A stretch of DNA of 64,000 nucleotides from Orrella sp037026685 (GCF_037026685.1 NZ_JBANET010000020.1:24363-88362), one strand, 5' to 3'. Counted from the stretch's first letter, positions 43,324 to 52,387 are shown. Notes: generated by a model from the letters alone, not told the origin. Numbers and translations: made by a program.

Positions 43324-44466
43324 GTGAGGGGCATGCTTTCCATAGCAGACCTGGAGCGCCAGGCCAGGAAACGGCTGCCGCCCAGCATCTACGGCTACGT
43401 GGTCGGCGGTGCGGAGGACGAACAGTCGGTGCGCGGCAACCGCGCCGGCTTCGAGCGCTGGCGCTTCGTGCCGCGCCCGCTGGTTGACGTATCCCTGCGG
43501 TCGCAGGAAACCGAGCTCCTGGGCCGGCACTATGCGGCGCCGCTGGGCATCAGCCCGATGGGCGTCGCGGCCCTGTGCCGCTTCGACGGCGATTGCGCCA
43601 TGGCACGGGCCGCGCGTGCGCTGAACCTGCCCTTCATCCTGAGCGGCGCCTCCACCACGCCGCTGGAGCGGGTGGCGGCCGCTTTCCCCGATGCCTGGTT
43701 CCAGGCGTATATTCCTTCGCGCCGCGAGGTCATCGCGCCCCTGGTGCAACGCGTTGCCCGTGCCGGCATCCGCACGCTGGTGGTGACCGTGGACGTGCCG
43801 ATCGCCTCGGTGCGCGAAATCGAGCTGCGCAACGGTTTTTCGATCCCGCTGCGGCTGTCGGGCAAGCTGGTGCTGGGTGGGTTGGCCCGCCCGCGCTGGA
43901 TGCTGGACACCTTCGCCCGCACATTGCTGCGCCAGGGCGTACCGCATTTCGAGAACTTCACCGCCACCCGCGGCGGTCCGATCATCACCGCCGCGCGGGG
44001 CGATCACCGGGCGGGCCGGGCGGCGCTGTGCTGGGACGACATGCGCTGGCTGCGTGACCAATGGCCGGGCACGCTTGTCATCAAGGGCATCCTGCATCCG
44101 GACGACGCGCGTAACGCGCAGTCCGTGGGCGCGGATGGCGTGATCGTTTCCAACCATGGGGGGCGCCAGCTCGATGGCGCCATCGCGCCGATTGAGGCCT
44201 TGCCGGAGATCGTGCAGGCCGTACCCGCAATGCCCGTGATGATCGACGGCGGATTTCGGCGTGGCACCGACGTGCTCAAGGCGTTGGCGCTGGGCGCGCG
44301 CTTCGTGTTTGTGGGGCGTGCCGCCATGTATGGCCTGGCGGTGGGCGGCGAGGCGGGCGTGGCGCATGCCTTGCGCCTGCTGCAGAAGGAAATCGACCTG
44401 AACCTGGCATTGCTGGGCTGCCCGGCCACGAGCGGCCTGTCGCGCGCGTACTTGCGTGCAGCATGA
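43324..44466 (+). CDS. FMN-dependent alpha-hydroxy-acid dehydrogenase
   Basis: 380 aa TIM-barrel enzyme of the lactate/mandelate dehydrogenase (LldD/MdlB) family. Seen are YGYVVGGAEDEQS near residue 25, VVTVDVP near residue 160 and the catalytic block VSNHGGRQLDGA (His near 279, Arg near 282) with IDGGFRRGTDVLKALALGA. I chose GTG 43324 because AGAGGG sits 6 nt ahead; an in-frame ATG is at 43333. It oxidises a 2-hydroxy acid to a 2-oxo acid, passing electrons to quinone or O2. Next gene is a ThDP enzyme. Confidence 0.88.
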   Translation: MRGMLSIADLERQARKRLPPSIYGYVVGGAEDEQSVRGNRAGFERWRFVPRPLVDVSLRSQETELLGRHYAAPLGISPMGVAALCRFDGDCAMARAARALNLPFILSGASTTPLERVAAAFPDAWFQAYIPSRREVIAPLVQRVARAGIRTLVVTVDVPIASVREIELRNGFSIPLRLSGKLVLGGLARPRWMLDTFARTLLRQGVPHFENFTATRGGPIITAARGDHRAGRAALCWDDMRWLRDQWPGTLVIKGILHPDDARNAQSVGADGVIVSNHGGRQLDGAIAPIEALPEIVQAVPAMPVMIDGGFRRGTDVLKALALGARFVFVGRAAMYGLAVGGEAGVAHALRLLQKEIDLNLALLGCPATSGLSRAYLRAA

Positions 44467-44476
44467 GACAAAGAGC

Positions 44477-46150
44477 ATGAACGAACCCATTAGAACGCGC
44501 ACCGGCGGCCAGATCCTCGTCGATGCCCTGCGCGTCAACGGCGCCGACACGGCTTTCTGCGTGCCCGGCGAGAGCTTTCTCGCGGCCATCGACGCCTTTC
44601 ACGACGCCGCGGCGGACATCCGCCTGGTGGTGTGCCGCCAGGAAGGCGGCGCGGCGCACATGGCCGAGGCGCACGGCAAGCTGACCGGCCGTCCCGGCAT
44701 CTGCTTCGTCACCCGAGGGCCGGGCGCCACCAACGCCAGCATCGGCGTGCATACCGCGCGGCAGGACTCCACGCCGCTGATCCTGTTCGTGGGGCAGGTC
44801 GCACGCGAGGCCATGGGCCGCGAGGCCTGGCAGGAGATCGACTACCGCCACATGTTCGGCCACATCGCCAAGTGGGTGGACCAGATCGACGATCCGGCGC
44901 GCATTCCCGAATACGTGAACCGGGCCTTTCACATCGCCACGGCGGGCCGCCCCGGCCCGGTGGTGCTGGCGCTGCCCGAGGACATGCTGGCGCAGGAGGC
45001 GGCCGTGGCCGACTGCCCGCCCTACCGGCGCGCCCAGGCCTGCCCGGATCCGGCCGCCATGGCCGAGCTGGCCGAACGCCTGCAGGCGGCCGAGCGGCCG
45101 CTGGTGATGCTGGGCGGCGGCGGCTGGACCCGCCAGGCCAGCGAGGACATCGCCGCCTTCGCCCAGGCGCACGATCTGCCGGTGGCCTGCGCCTTCCGGC
45201 GCCAGGACCTGTTGGACAACCGCCACGACCATTACTGCGGCGAGGCGGGCCTGGGCATGGACCCGCGCCTGGCCGCGCGCATCCGCGAGGCCGATTTCAT
45301 CCTGGCGGTCGGCCCGCGCCTGGGCGAGACCACCACCAACGGCTATACCCTGCTGGACGTGCCCCGTCCGCGCCAGGTGCTGGCGCACGTGCATGCCGAT
45401 CCGCAGGAGCTGGGCCGGGTCTATCACGCCGATGTCGCGATCAATGCCGCCATGCCGGCCGCGGCGCGGGCGCTGCGTGCGCTGCCCGCGCCGCAGGCTG
45501 CGCGCTGGCGCGCCTGGACGCGCCAGGCGCGCGCCGACTACCTGGCGCACCTGGAGCCGCCGGCCATGCCGGGCGAGGTCGACTTCGGCCGCATCATGGT
45601 GCAGCTGCGCGAGCGCCTGCCGCCCCAGGCCATACTGACCAACGGCGCGGGCAACTACACCCTGTGGGTGCAGCGCTTCTATCCCTACCGCGGCCTGCGC
45701 ACCCAGCTGGCGCCCACCAGCGGCACCATGGGGTACGGCCTGCCGGCGGCCATTGCCGCCAAGCTGGCGCATCCCGAGCGCCCGGTGGTGTGTTTCGCCG
45801 GCGACGGCTGCTTCCTGATGAACGGCCAGGAGCTCGCCACGGCCATGCAGTACGGCCTGAACATCCTGGTCATCGTGGTCAACAACGGCATGTACGGCAG
45901 CATCCGCATGCACCAGGAGCGCCACTATCCGGGCCGGGTCTGCGCCACCGGCCTGGCCAATCCGGACTTTGCCGGGCTGGCGCGGGCCTATGGCGCCCAC
46001 GGCGAGGTCGTGGCCCGCACCGAGGAGTTCCTGCCGGCCTACGAGCGCGCCATGGCGGCCGGACGGCCCGCCCTGATCGAGCTGCGGGTCAGCCAGGAGG
46101 CGCTGTCGCCGCGCCTGACGATTTCGGGCCTGCGCGGGCAGGGCGCTTGA
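44477..46150 (+). CDS. Thiamine-diphosphate-dependent enzyme (acetolactate synthase/benzoylformate decarboxylase family)
   Basis: 557 aa. N-terminal pyrimidine-binding domain with the catalytic Glu in VVCRQEGGAAHMAEA, a central domain, and the C-terminal ThDP motif GDGCFLMNGQE ending VNNGMYG. The family carboligates or decarboxylates 2-oxo acids. No IlvN-like small subunit is adjacent and ilvA is remote, so a catabolic oxo-acid decarboxylase is more likely than acetolactate synthase. ATG 44477 follows the FMN dehydrogenase by 10 nt. Substrate unknown. Confidence 0.85.
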   Translation: MNEPIRTRTGGQILVDALRVNGADTAFCVPGESFLAAIDAFHDAAADIRLVVCRQEGGAAHMAEAHGKLTGRPGICFVTRGPGATNASIGVHTARQDSTPLILFVGQVAREAMGREAWQEIDYRHMFGHIAKWVDQIDDPARIPEYVNRAFHIATAGRPGPVVLALPEDMLAQEAAVADCPPYRRAQACPDPAAMAELAERLQAAERPLVMLGGGGWTRQASEDIAAFAQAHDLPVACAFRRQDLLDNRHDHYCGEAGLGMDPRLAARIREADFILAVGPRLGETTTNGYTLLDVPRPRQVLAHVHADPQELGRVYHADVAINAAMPAAARALRALPAPQAARWRAWTRQARADYLAHLEPPAMPGEVDFGRIMVQLRERLPPQAILTNGAGNYTLWVQRFYPYRGLRTQLAPTSGTMGYGLPAAIAAKLAHPERPVVCFAGDGCFLMNGQELATAMQYGLNILVIVVNNGMYGSIRMHQERHYPGRVCATGLANPDFAGLARAYGAHGEVVARTEEFLPAYERAMAAGRPALIELRVSQEALSPRLTISGLRGQGA

Positions 46151-46170
46151 GCGCGGGGCGGTTCTCCCGC

Positions 46171-46196
46171 GGCCGCCCTGCCGCCGCCGGGCGGCC
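46171..46196 (+). terminator. GC hairpin after the ThDP enzyme gene
   Basis: GGCCGCCC (46171-46178) and GGGCGGCC (46189-46196) form a perfect 8-bp stem 20 nt after the stop, without a T-run. It may end the hmfF operon. Confidence 0.35.
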
Positions 46197-46260
46197 TGGC
46201 GCGCGGGGGGCTGGCCGGTATGGGTAAAATGGCTCTTTAAGGGCCAATCCCCCTCAGTCC

Positions 46261-49200
46261 ATGAACGCCCCCCTGCCTACCGACCTGCTGCGCGCCGCCA
46301 CGGCGGCGACCGAACCTGCGCGCCTGCGCGAGATCCCCTACAACTACACCTCGTTCTCCGACCGCGAGATCGTCGGCCGGCTGCTGGGCGAGGACGCGTG
46401 GCAGCTGCTGTCGGACCTGCGCGGCGAGCGGCGCACCGGCCGCTCGGCCCGCATGCTCTACGAGGTGCTGGGCGATATCTGGGTGGTGCGCCGCAATCCC
46501 TATCTGCAGGACGACCTGCTCGAGAATCCCAAGCGCCGCAAGCTGCTGGTCGAGGCGCTGCACCATCGGCTGCGCGAGATCGACCGGCGCCGCGCCGGCG
46601 ACGATGCCGGCCGCGACGAAAAGGTGGCTGGCCTGCTGCAGCGCGCGCGCGCGGCCATCGCCGAGTTCGAGCAGCAGTTCGAGCAGACCGCCAAGCTGCG
46701 CCGCCAGGTCGTCAAGGTGCTGGGCCGGCATACCGCGCGGGACAACATCAAGTTCGACGGCCTGTCGCGCGTCTCGCACGTTACCGACGCGACCGACTGG
46801 CGCGTCGAGTATCCCTTCGTGGTGCTCACCCCCGACCATGAGGACGAGATGGCCGCGCTGGTGCGCGGCTGCATCGAGCTGGGGCTGACCATCGTGCCGC
46901 GCGGAGGCGGCACGGGCTACACCGGCGGGGCCATCCCGCTGACCTGGAAATCGGCGGTCATCAACACCGAGAAGCTCGACACGCTCGGACCGGTCGAGTC
47001 CTGTCTGCTGCCGGGCCTGTCCGAGCCCGTGGCGGTGGTGCAGGCCGGGGCCGGCGTGGTCACCAAGCGCGTGGCCGAGGCCGCCGAGCGCGCCGGCTAC
47101 GTCTTTGCGGTCGACCCGACCTCGGCCGAGGCCTCGTGCGTGGGCGGCAACATCGCCATGAACGCCGGCGGCAAGAAAGCCGTGCTGTGGGGCACGGCGC
47201 TGGACAACCTGGCTTCCTGGCGCATGGTCGATCCGGACGGCAACTGGCTGGACGTGGTGCGGCTGGACCACAACATGGGCAAGATCCATGACGTGGACGT
47301 GGCGCGCTTTGACCTGACCTGGTCCGACGGCCTGGGCAAGCCGGGCGAGCGCGTGCTGCGCACGCAGCGCCTGGAGATCGAGGGCCGGCGCTTTCGCAAG
47401 GAAGGCCTGGGCAAGGACGTCACCGACAAGTTCCTGGCCGGGCTGCCCGGCGTGCAGAAAGAGGGCTGCGACGGCCTGATCACCTCCGGGCGCTGGGTGC
47501 TGCACCGCATGCCCCGGCACACCCGCACGGTATGCATGGAGTTCTTCGGGCAGGCGCGCGACGCCATCCCGTCCATCGTCGAGGTCAAGCAATACCTGGA
47601 CGGCGAGGGCCGCCGGCGCGGCGCCATCCTGGCCGGGCTGGAGCACCTGGACGAGCGCTACCTGCGCGCGGTGGGCTACGCCACCAAGAGCCGCCGCGGC
47701 GAACTGCCCAAGATGGTGCTCATCGGCGACATCGTGGGCGATGACGAGGACGCGGTGGCCGCCGCCGCCAGCGAAGTCGTGCGCCTGGCCAATACCCGCC
47801 ATGGCGAAGGCTTCGTGGCCGTCAGCGCCGAGGCCCGCAAGAAGTTCTGGCTGGACCGCTCGCGCACCGCCGCCATCGCGCGCCACACCAACGCCTTCAA
47901 GATCAACGAAGACGTGGTGATCCCGCTGGACCGCATGGGCGAATACACCGACCATATCGAGCGCATCAACATCGAGCTGTCCACGCGCAACAAGCTGCGC
48001 CTGCTCGATGCGCTGCAAGCGTACCTGGACGGGCCGCTGGCGGTGGCCAAGCCCGATCCGGGCGAGGAAGACGCGCAGGCGCGCGCCGAGCTGCTGGACG
48101 AGCGCGTGCGCCGCGCCCATGAGCTGCTCATGGGCGTGCGCGCCCGCTGGCAGTGGCTGCTGGACAACCTGGACCTGCCGCTGCGGGCGGCGCTGGCGCA
48201 GCTGCCCGACATCGGCCTGGCCCACCGCGTGCCCGAGCTGGATGCCCGGCTGGCCAGCCAGCCCGAGGCGCGCGTGTTCGACGTGGTGCAGGACCGCACC
48301 TTGCGGGTCTCCTGGAAGACCGAGGTGCGCGCCGAGCTCGAGCACATCTTCGGCGGCGCCGACTGCGCGCCGGTGCTGGCCGAGGCCCAGGCCATCCATG
48401 ACCGCGTGCTCAAGAGCCGCGTGTTCGTGGCGCTGCACATGCATGCCGGCGACGGCAACGTGCACACCAACATCCCGGTCAACTCCGACGACTACGGCAT
48501 GCTGCAAGAGGCCAACCGCACGGTCGAGCGCATCATGCAGATCGCGCGCGACCTGGACGGCGTGATCTCGGGCGAGCACGGCATCGGCCTGACCAAGTAC
48601 GAGTTCCTGACCGAGGAAGAACTGGCACCTTTCCAGCACTACAAGCGCCAGGTCGATCCGCGCGGCCACTTCAATGCCGGCAAGCTCATGCCGGGAGCCG
48701 ACCTGCGCCATGCCTGGACGCCCAGCTTCAACCTGCTGGGCCACGAATCGCTGATCATGCAGCAAAGCGAGATCGGCTCGATCTCGCATTCCATCAAGGA
48801 CTGCCTGCGCTGCGGCAAGTGTAAGCCGGTGTGCGCCACGCACGTGCCGCGCGCCAACCTGCTGTATTCGCCGCGCAACAAGATCCTGGCCACCTCGCTG
48901 CTGGTCGAGGCCTTCCTGTACGAAGAGCAGACCCGGCGCGGCGTGAGCCTCAAGCACTGGGAAGAATTCGAGGACGTGGCAGACCATTGCACCGTCTGCC
49001 ACAAGTGCTACAACCCCTGTCCGGTGGACATCGACTTCGGCGACGTGTCCATGAACATGCGCGCGCTGCTGCGCCGCATGGGCAAGAAGTCGTTCAATCC
49101 CGGCACCGCGGCGGCCATGTTCTTCCTGAACGCCAAGGACCCGCGCACCATCAACGCCACGCGCCAGGCCATGGTGGGCGTGGGCTACAAGGCCCAGCGC

Positions 49201-50202
49201 ATGGCCAACGACCTGCTGGCCAAGGTGGCGCGCAAGCAGACCGCCGCGCCGCCGGCCACGGTGGGCCGCGCGCCCATGCGCGAGCAGGTGGTGCACTTCG
49301 TCAACAAGAAGATGCCCGGCGGGCTGCCCAAGCAAAGCGCGCGCAAGCTGCTGGACATCGAAGACGCCAACTACGTGCCCATCATCCGCGACCCGCGCAC
49401 GACCACGGCCGACACCGAGGCCGTGTTCTATTTCCCGGGCTGCGGCTCCGAGCGGCTGTTCTCGCAGGTGGGCCTGGCCACGCAGGCCATGCTCTGGCAT
49501 GCGGGCGTGCAAACCGTGCTGCCCCCGGGCTACCTGTGCTGCGGCTACCCGCAGCGCGGCAACGGCATGACGGACAAGGCCGAGAAGATCATCACCGACA
49601 ACCGCGTGCTGTTCCACCGGGTGGCCAACACGCTGAACTACCTGGACATCAAGACCGTGGTGGTCAGCTGCGGCACCTGCTACGACCAGCTGGCCGGCTA
49701 CGAATTCGACAAGATCTTCCCGGGCTGCCGCCTGATCGACATCCACGAATACCTGCTGGAAAAAGGCATCAAGCTCGAAGGCGCGCAGGGCGTGCGCTAC
49801 ATGTACCACGACCCCTGCCACACGCCCATGAAGCTGCAGGACCCGATGAAGACCGTCAAGTCGCTGGTGGGCGAGGGCGCCATCAAGACCGAGCGCTGCT
49901 GCGGCGAGTCGGGCACGCTGGCGGTCACGCGGCCGGACATCTCCACGCAGGTGCGCTTTCGCAAGGAAGAAGAGCTGCGCAAGAACACCGCCACGCTGCG
50001 CGAGGACGGCTATTCGGGCGAGCTAAAGGTGCTGACCTCGTGTCCGTCCTGCCTGCAGGGCCTGTCGCGCTACGGCGAGGACACCGGCGCGCAGGCCGAC
50101 TACATCGTGGTCGAGATGGCGCGCCACATCCTGGGGCCCGACTGGCTGCAGGAATACGTGGCGCGCGCCAACGGGGGCGGGATCGAGCGGGTGCTGGTGT
50201 AG
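46261..50202 (+). CDS. Giant FAD/iron-sulfur oxidoreductase (DUF3683, FAD-linked oxidase, 4Fe-4S, CCG)
   Basis: 1313 aa, well above the usual glycolate/lactate dehydrogenase size. In order: DUF3683 (about 1-130), FAD-binding type 4 (about 195-400, PRGGGTGYTGGA), FAD-oxidase C-terminal domain to about 800, two 4Fe-4S motifs (CLRCGKCKPVC near 850 and CTVCHKCYNPCPV near 910), and two CCG domains (FPGCGSERLFS, CCGYPQ, CCGESGTL). It probably oxidises a 2-hydroxy acid in the membrane respiratory chain, as D-lactate or D-2-hydroxyglutarate dehydrogenases do; the substrate is not evident. TAAAAT at 46225-46230 may be its -10 box. It is a single-gene unit. Confidence 0.82.
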   Translation: MNAPLPTDLLRAATAATEPARLREIPYNYTSFSDREIVGRLLGEDAWQLLSDLRGERRTGRSARMLYEVLGDIWVVRRNPYLQDDLLENPKRRKLLVEALHHRLREIDRRRAGDDAGRDEKVAGLLQRARAAIAEFEQQFEQTAKLRRQVVKVLGRHTARDNIKFDGLSRVSHVTDATDWRVEYPFVVLTPDHEDEMAALVRGCIELGLTIVPRGGGTGYTGGAIPLTWKSAVINTEKLDTLGPVESCLLPGLSEPVAVVQAGAGVVTKRVAEAAERAGYVFAVDPTSAEASCVGGNIAMNAGGKKAVLWGTALDNLASWRMVDPDGNWLDVVRLDHNMGKIHDVDVARFDLTWSDGLGKPGERVLRTQRLEIEGRRFRKEGLGKDVTDKFLAGLPGVQKEGCDGLITSGRWVLHRMPRHTRTVCMEFFGQARDAIPSIVEVKQYLDGEGRRRGAILAGLEHLDERYLRAVGYATKSRRGELPKMVLIGDIVGDDEDAVAAAASEVVRLANTRHGEGFVAVSAEARKKFWLDRSRTAAIARHTNAFKINEDVVIPLDRMGEYTDHIERINIELSTRNKLRLLDALQAYLDGPLAVAKPDPGEEDAQARAELLDERVRRAHELLMGVRARWQWLLDNLDLPLRAALAQLPDIGLAHRVPELDARLASQPEARVFDVVQDRTLRVSWKTEVRAELEHIFGGADCAPVLAEAQAIHDRVLKSRVFVALHMHAGDGNVHTNIPVNSDDYGMLQEANRTVERIMQIARDLDGVISGEHGIGLTKYEFLTEEELAPFQHYKRQVDPRGHFNAGKLMPGADLRHAWTPSFNLLGHESLIMQQSEIGSISHSIKDCLRCGKCKPVCATHVPRANLLYSPRNKILATSLLVEAFLYEEQTRRGVSLKHWEEFEDVADHCTVCHKCYNPCPVDIDFGDVSMNMRALLRRMGKKSFNPGTAAAMFFLNAKDPRTINATRQAMVGVGYKAQRMANDLLAKVARKQTAAPPATVGRAPMREQVVHFVNKKMPGGLPKQSARKLLDIEDANYVPIIRDPRTTTADTEAVFYFPGCGSERLFSQVGLATQAMLWHAGVQTVLPPGYLCCGYPQRGNGMTDKAEKIITDNRVLFHRVANTLNYLDIKTVVVSCGTCYDQLAGYEFDKIFPGCRLIDIHEYLLEKGIKLEGAQGVRYMYHDPCHTPMKLQDPMKTVKSLVGEGAIKTERCCGESGTLAVTRPDISTQVRFRKEEELRKNTATLREDGYSGELKVLTSCPSCLQGLSRYGEDTGAQADYIVVEMARHILGPDWLQEYVARANGGGIERVLV

Positions 50203-50218
50203 GGCTTTGCTGTCCGTC

Positions 50219-50241
50219 CCAGCCGCGCGGGGGGGGGCTGG
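50219..50241. terminator. Hairpin between convergent genes, with a G9 run
   Basis: CCAGCC (50219-50224) and GGCTGG (50236-50241) form a 6-bp stem between the convergent oxidoreductase and pphA genes. The loop contains most of a nine-G run (50229-50237). Terminator role is inferred from position only. Confidence 0.35.
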
Positions 50242-50265
50242 CCGGGCCCGCCCGCGCCGGCTGCC

Positions 50266-51138
50266 TTATCTCAGATAGCGCGCTTCCACCTTGCGCATGG
50301 CTTCGTCGCCCTGCAGCGCGATGATCTCCGCGACCGAAGGCAGGGCTGCATCCACCTGGCGCAGGCCGCCTTCGGCGCGGATCTGCGCGAACACCTTGCG
50401 CATGGCGCCTACCGCTGCCCGGATCGCATGGTTGCCGTAGATGACCACGCCCACCTTGCCCAGGGCTGCGATGTCGGCCTCGGTCAACTGCGGGTAGGCG
50501 GTGGGCACCAGCACCAGCGGCGTCTTGCCGGGCCAGGCGCGCGCGAAGGCCAGGATTTCGTCCGGCGTCTTCTGCTTGGAGTGGATCAGGATCGCATCGG
50601 CGCCCGCCTCTTCATAGGCCAGCCCGCGCCGGATGGCCTCATCCTGGCCCAATCCGGCGATCAAGGCCTCCACCCGCGCCACCACGACGAAACGCTTGTC
50701 CTTGCGCGCGTCGGCAGCCGCGGCGATCTTGCCCTGGAATTCCTCGATGCGCACCAGCTCCTGGCGGCCGCCGGCGCGCAGGCTGGTGTCCTTGGGGAAA
50801 GTCTTGTCTTCCATCACGATTGCCGAGGCCCCGGCCGCCTCGTACTGCGGCACGACGTAGTGCACGTTGACCGCGTTGCCGAAGCCCGTGTCTATATCCG
50901 CGATCAGCGGGACCGTCACCACGGAGGCGATGGCCCGCATCATCTCCAGGTGCGCGCCCATGGACAGGATATTTGCGTCCGGTACTGCGTAGCTGGCCGA
51001 TAGTTCGAAGCCGCTACCCCAGATCCCGTCAAAGCCTGCTTCCTGCGCCAGGACGGCGGCCAGCGGGTTGTGGGCCGCCATTGCGGTAAACAGCCTGCCG
51101 CTGTCCAGCGCGGCACGCAAGGTTTCGTTCTTGTTCAT
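50266..51138 (-). CDS. pphA: Phosphonopyruvate hydrolase
   Basis: 290 aa member of the PEP mutase/isocitrate lyase superfamily (TIM barrel). It cleaves the C-P bond of phosphonopyruvate to pyruvate and phosphate. The active-site loop reads EDKTFPKDTSL, with Thr118 where PEP mutase has Asn; this residue marks the hydrolase. Asp81/Asp83 in IADIDTGFG fit the metal-binding region. As I recall the Variovorax sp. Pal2 enzyme is nearly identical in the first 120 residues. Last gene of an operon with an aminotransferase and an ABC importer, so it completes phosphonoalanine use. Confidence 0.9.
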   Translation of the reverse strand: MNKNETLRAALDSGRLFTAMAAHNPLAAVLAQEAGFDGIWGSGFELSASYAVPDANILSMGAHLEMMRAIASVVTVPLIADIDTGFGNAVNVHYVVPQYEAAGASAIVMEDKTFPKDTSLRAGGRQELVRIEEFQGKIAAAADARKDKRFVVVARVEALIAGLGQDEAIRRGLAYEEAGADAILIHSKQKTPDEILAFARAWPGKTPLVLVPTAYPQLTEADIAALGKVGVVIYGNHAIRAAVGAMRKVFAQIRAEGGLRQVDAALPSVAEIIALQGDEAMRKVEARYLR

Positions 51139-51157
51139 GGCATGTTCCTTTTGCCGG

Positions 51158-52387
51158 TTAGCGCAATTGCGCGCAAGCATCGCCGATGCGGGCCATCGCT
51201 TCGTCGAGCTCCGCGTCCGAAGCCGCGTAGGAAACCCGGAAATGTCCCGGCAGCTCGAAGGCCGACCCCGGCACGACGGCCACGCCCGCCACGCGCAGCA
51301 GGTAAAGCGCCAAGTCGGCGTCGCTCTCGATCGTCTGTCCCGATTCGTCGCGCCGCCCCAACAGGCCCTGGCAGCTGGGAAAGGCATAGAAGGCGCCTGG
51401 CGGCAGGTCGCAGGCCACTCCGTCGATGCCGTTGAGCCGGGCCACCACCGCGTCCCGACGGCGGCGGAAAGCCTGGAGAAATCCGGGCAGGAAATCCATC
51501 GGGCCGTCCAGCGCGGCGATGGCGGCGGCCTGGCTGATCGAGCTGGTATGGGAGGTCGATTGGGACTGGACCAGGTTCATTGCCTTGATCAGCTCCGCCG
51601 GCCCGGCGCCAAAGCCCACCCGCCATCCGGTCATGGCATAGGCCTTGGATACGCCGTTGATGGTCAGGGTGCGCGCGGCCAGTTCGGGCGAGACCGCGGC
51701 TGGCGTGGCGAAAGGCGTATCCTCGTAGCGGATCTTCTCGTAAACGTCGTCGGCCATGACCCATACCTGCGGGTGGCGCGACAGCACCTGGGCCAGGGCG
51801 AGCAGTTCCTGCCGGGTATAGACCGCGCCGCTGGGATTGGACGGCGAGTTGAGCATCAGCCACTTGGTGCGTGCGGTGATCGCCCCTTGCAGTCGAGCGG
51901 CGGTGAGCTTGAACCCGGTCGAGGCGCCGCAGCGCACGATCACGGGCGTGCCGCCGGCCAGCCGCACCATTTCCGGGTAGGACACCCATGCGGGCACCGG
52001 CACGACGACCTCGTCGCCAGGATCCAGGGTGGCCTGCAGCGCGTTGTAGAGTAATTGCTTGGCGCCGCAGCCCACCTGGATCTGGTCCACGCCGTAGACC
52101 AGACCGTTGTCGCGCTCGAACTTGCGCGCCACCGCTTCGCGCAAGGCCAGGGTGCCGGCCACGTCGGTGTAGCGCGATTCGTTGCGGTCGATGGCGGCCT
52201 TGGCGGCTTCCCGCACGTGCCGGGGGGTGGGAAAGTCCGGTTCGCCCTGGCTCAGGGTGATGACGCTGCGGCCCTCGCGCTTGAGCTGGTTGGCCAGGCG
52301 CGTCATTTCCTTGGTGGCCGAGGGCTTGGCTCCGCGCACGCGGCCCGAGAGCAATGCATGCGAGGGGGCATGGCTTGTTTCTGTCAT
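51158..52387 (-). CDS. PLP aminotransferase, probable phosphonoalanine transaminase
   Basis: 409 aa class I/II aminotransferase. The PLP lysine is in NGVSKAYAMTGWRVGF, the NSPSNPSG motif is near residue 180, and ADDVYEKIRY follows. The stop is 19 nt from pphA, which acts on the product, phosphonopyruvate. The ATG at 52387 overlaps the permease stop by 4 nt. The substrate is inferred from pphA next door and from the Variovorax pal arrangement; an ordinary aspartate or tyrosine transaminase is the alternative. Confidence 0.8.
   Translation of the reverse strand: MTETSHAPSHALLSGRVRGAKPSATKEMTRLANQLKREGRSVITLSQGEPDFPTPRHVREAAKAAIDRNESRYTDVAGTLALREAVARKFERDNGLVYGVDQIQVGCGAKQLLYNALQATLDPGDEVVVPVPAWVSYPEMVRLAGGTPVIVRCGASTGFKLTAARLQGAITARTKWLMLNSPSNPSGAVYTRQELLALAQVLSRHPQVWVMADDVYEKIRYEDTPFATPAAVSPELAARTLTINGVSKAYAMTGWRVGFGAGPAELIKAMNLVQSQSTSHTSSISQAAAIAALDGPMDFLPGFLQAFRRRRDAVVARLNGIDGVACDLPPGAFYAFPSCQGLLGRRDESGQTIESDADLALYLLRVAGVAVVPGSAFELPGHFRVSYAASDAELDEAMARIGDACAQLR

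Noticed and set aside
44477..46150. Acetolactate synthase large subunit for branched-chain synthesis
   Set aside because: No ilvN or ilvC nearby and the operon is catabolic; kept only as a general ThDP enzyme.
46237..49821. 1194-aa open frame opposite the FAD/iron-sulfur protein
   Set aside because: Same reasoning; no recognisable motif and the opposite strand is clearly coding.
50229..50237. Run of nine G residues, possible phase-variable tract
   Set aside because: It lies between two convergent genes, not in a promoter or coding frame, so no switching target is visible.
50266..51138. Isocitrate lyase, methylisocitrate lyase or PEP mutase
   Set aside because: The lyase catalytic motif is not seen, and position 118 is Thr as in phosphonopyruvate hydrolase rather than Asn as in PEP mutase.
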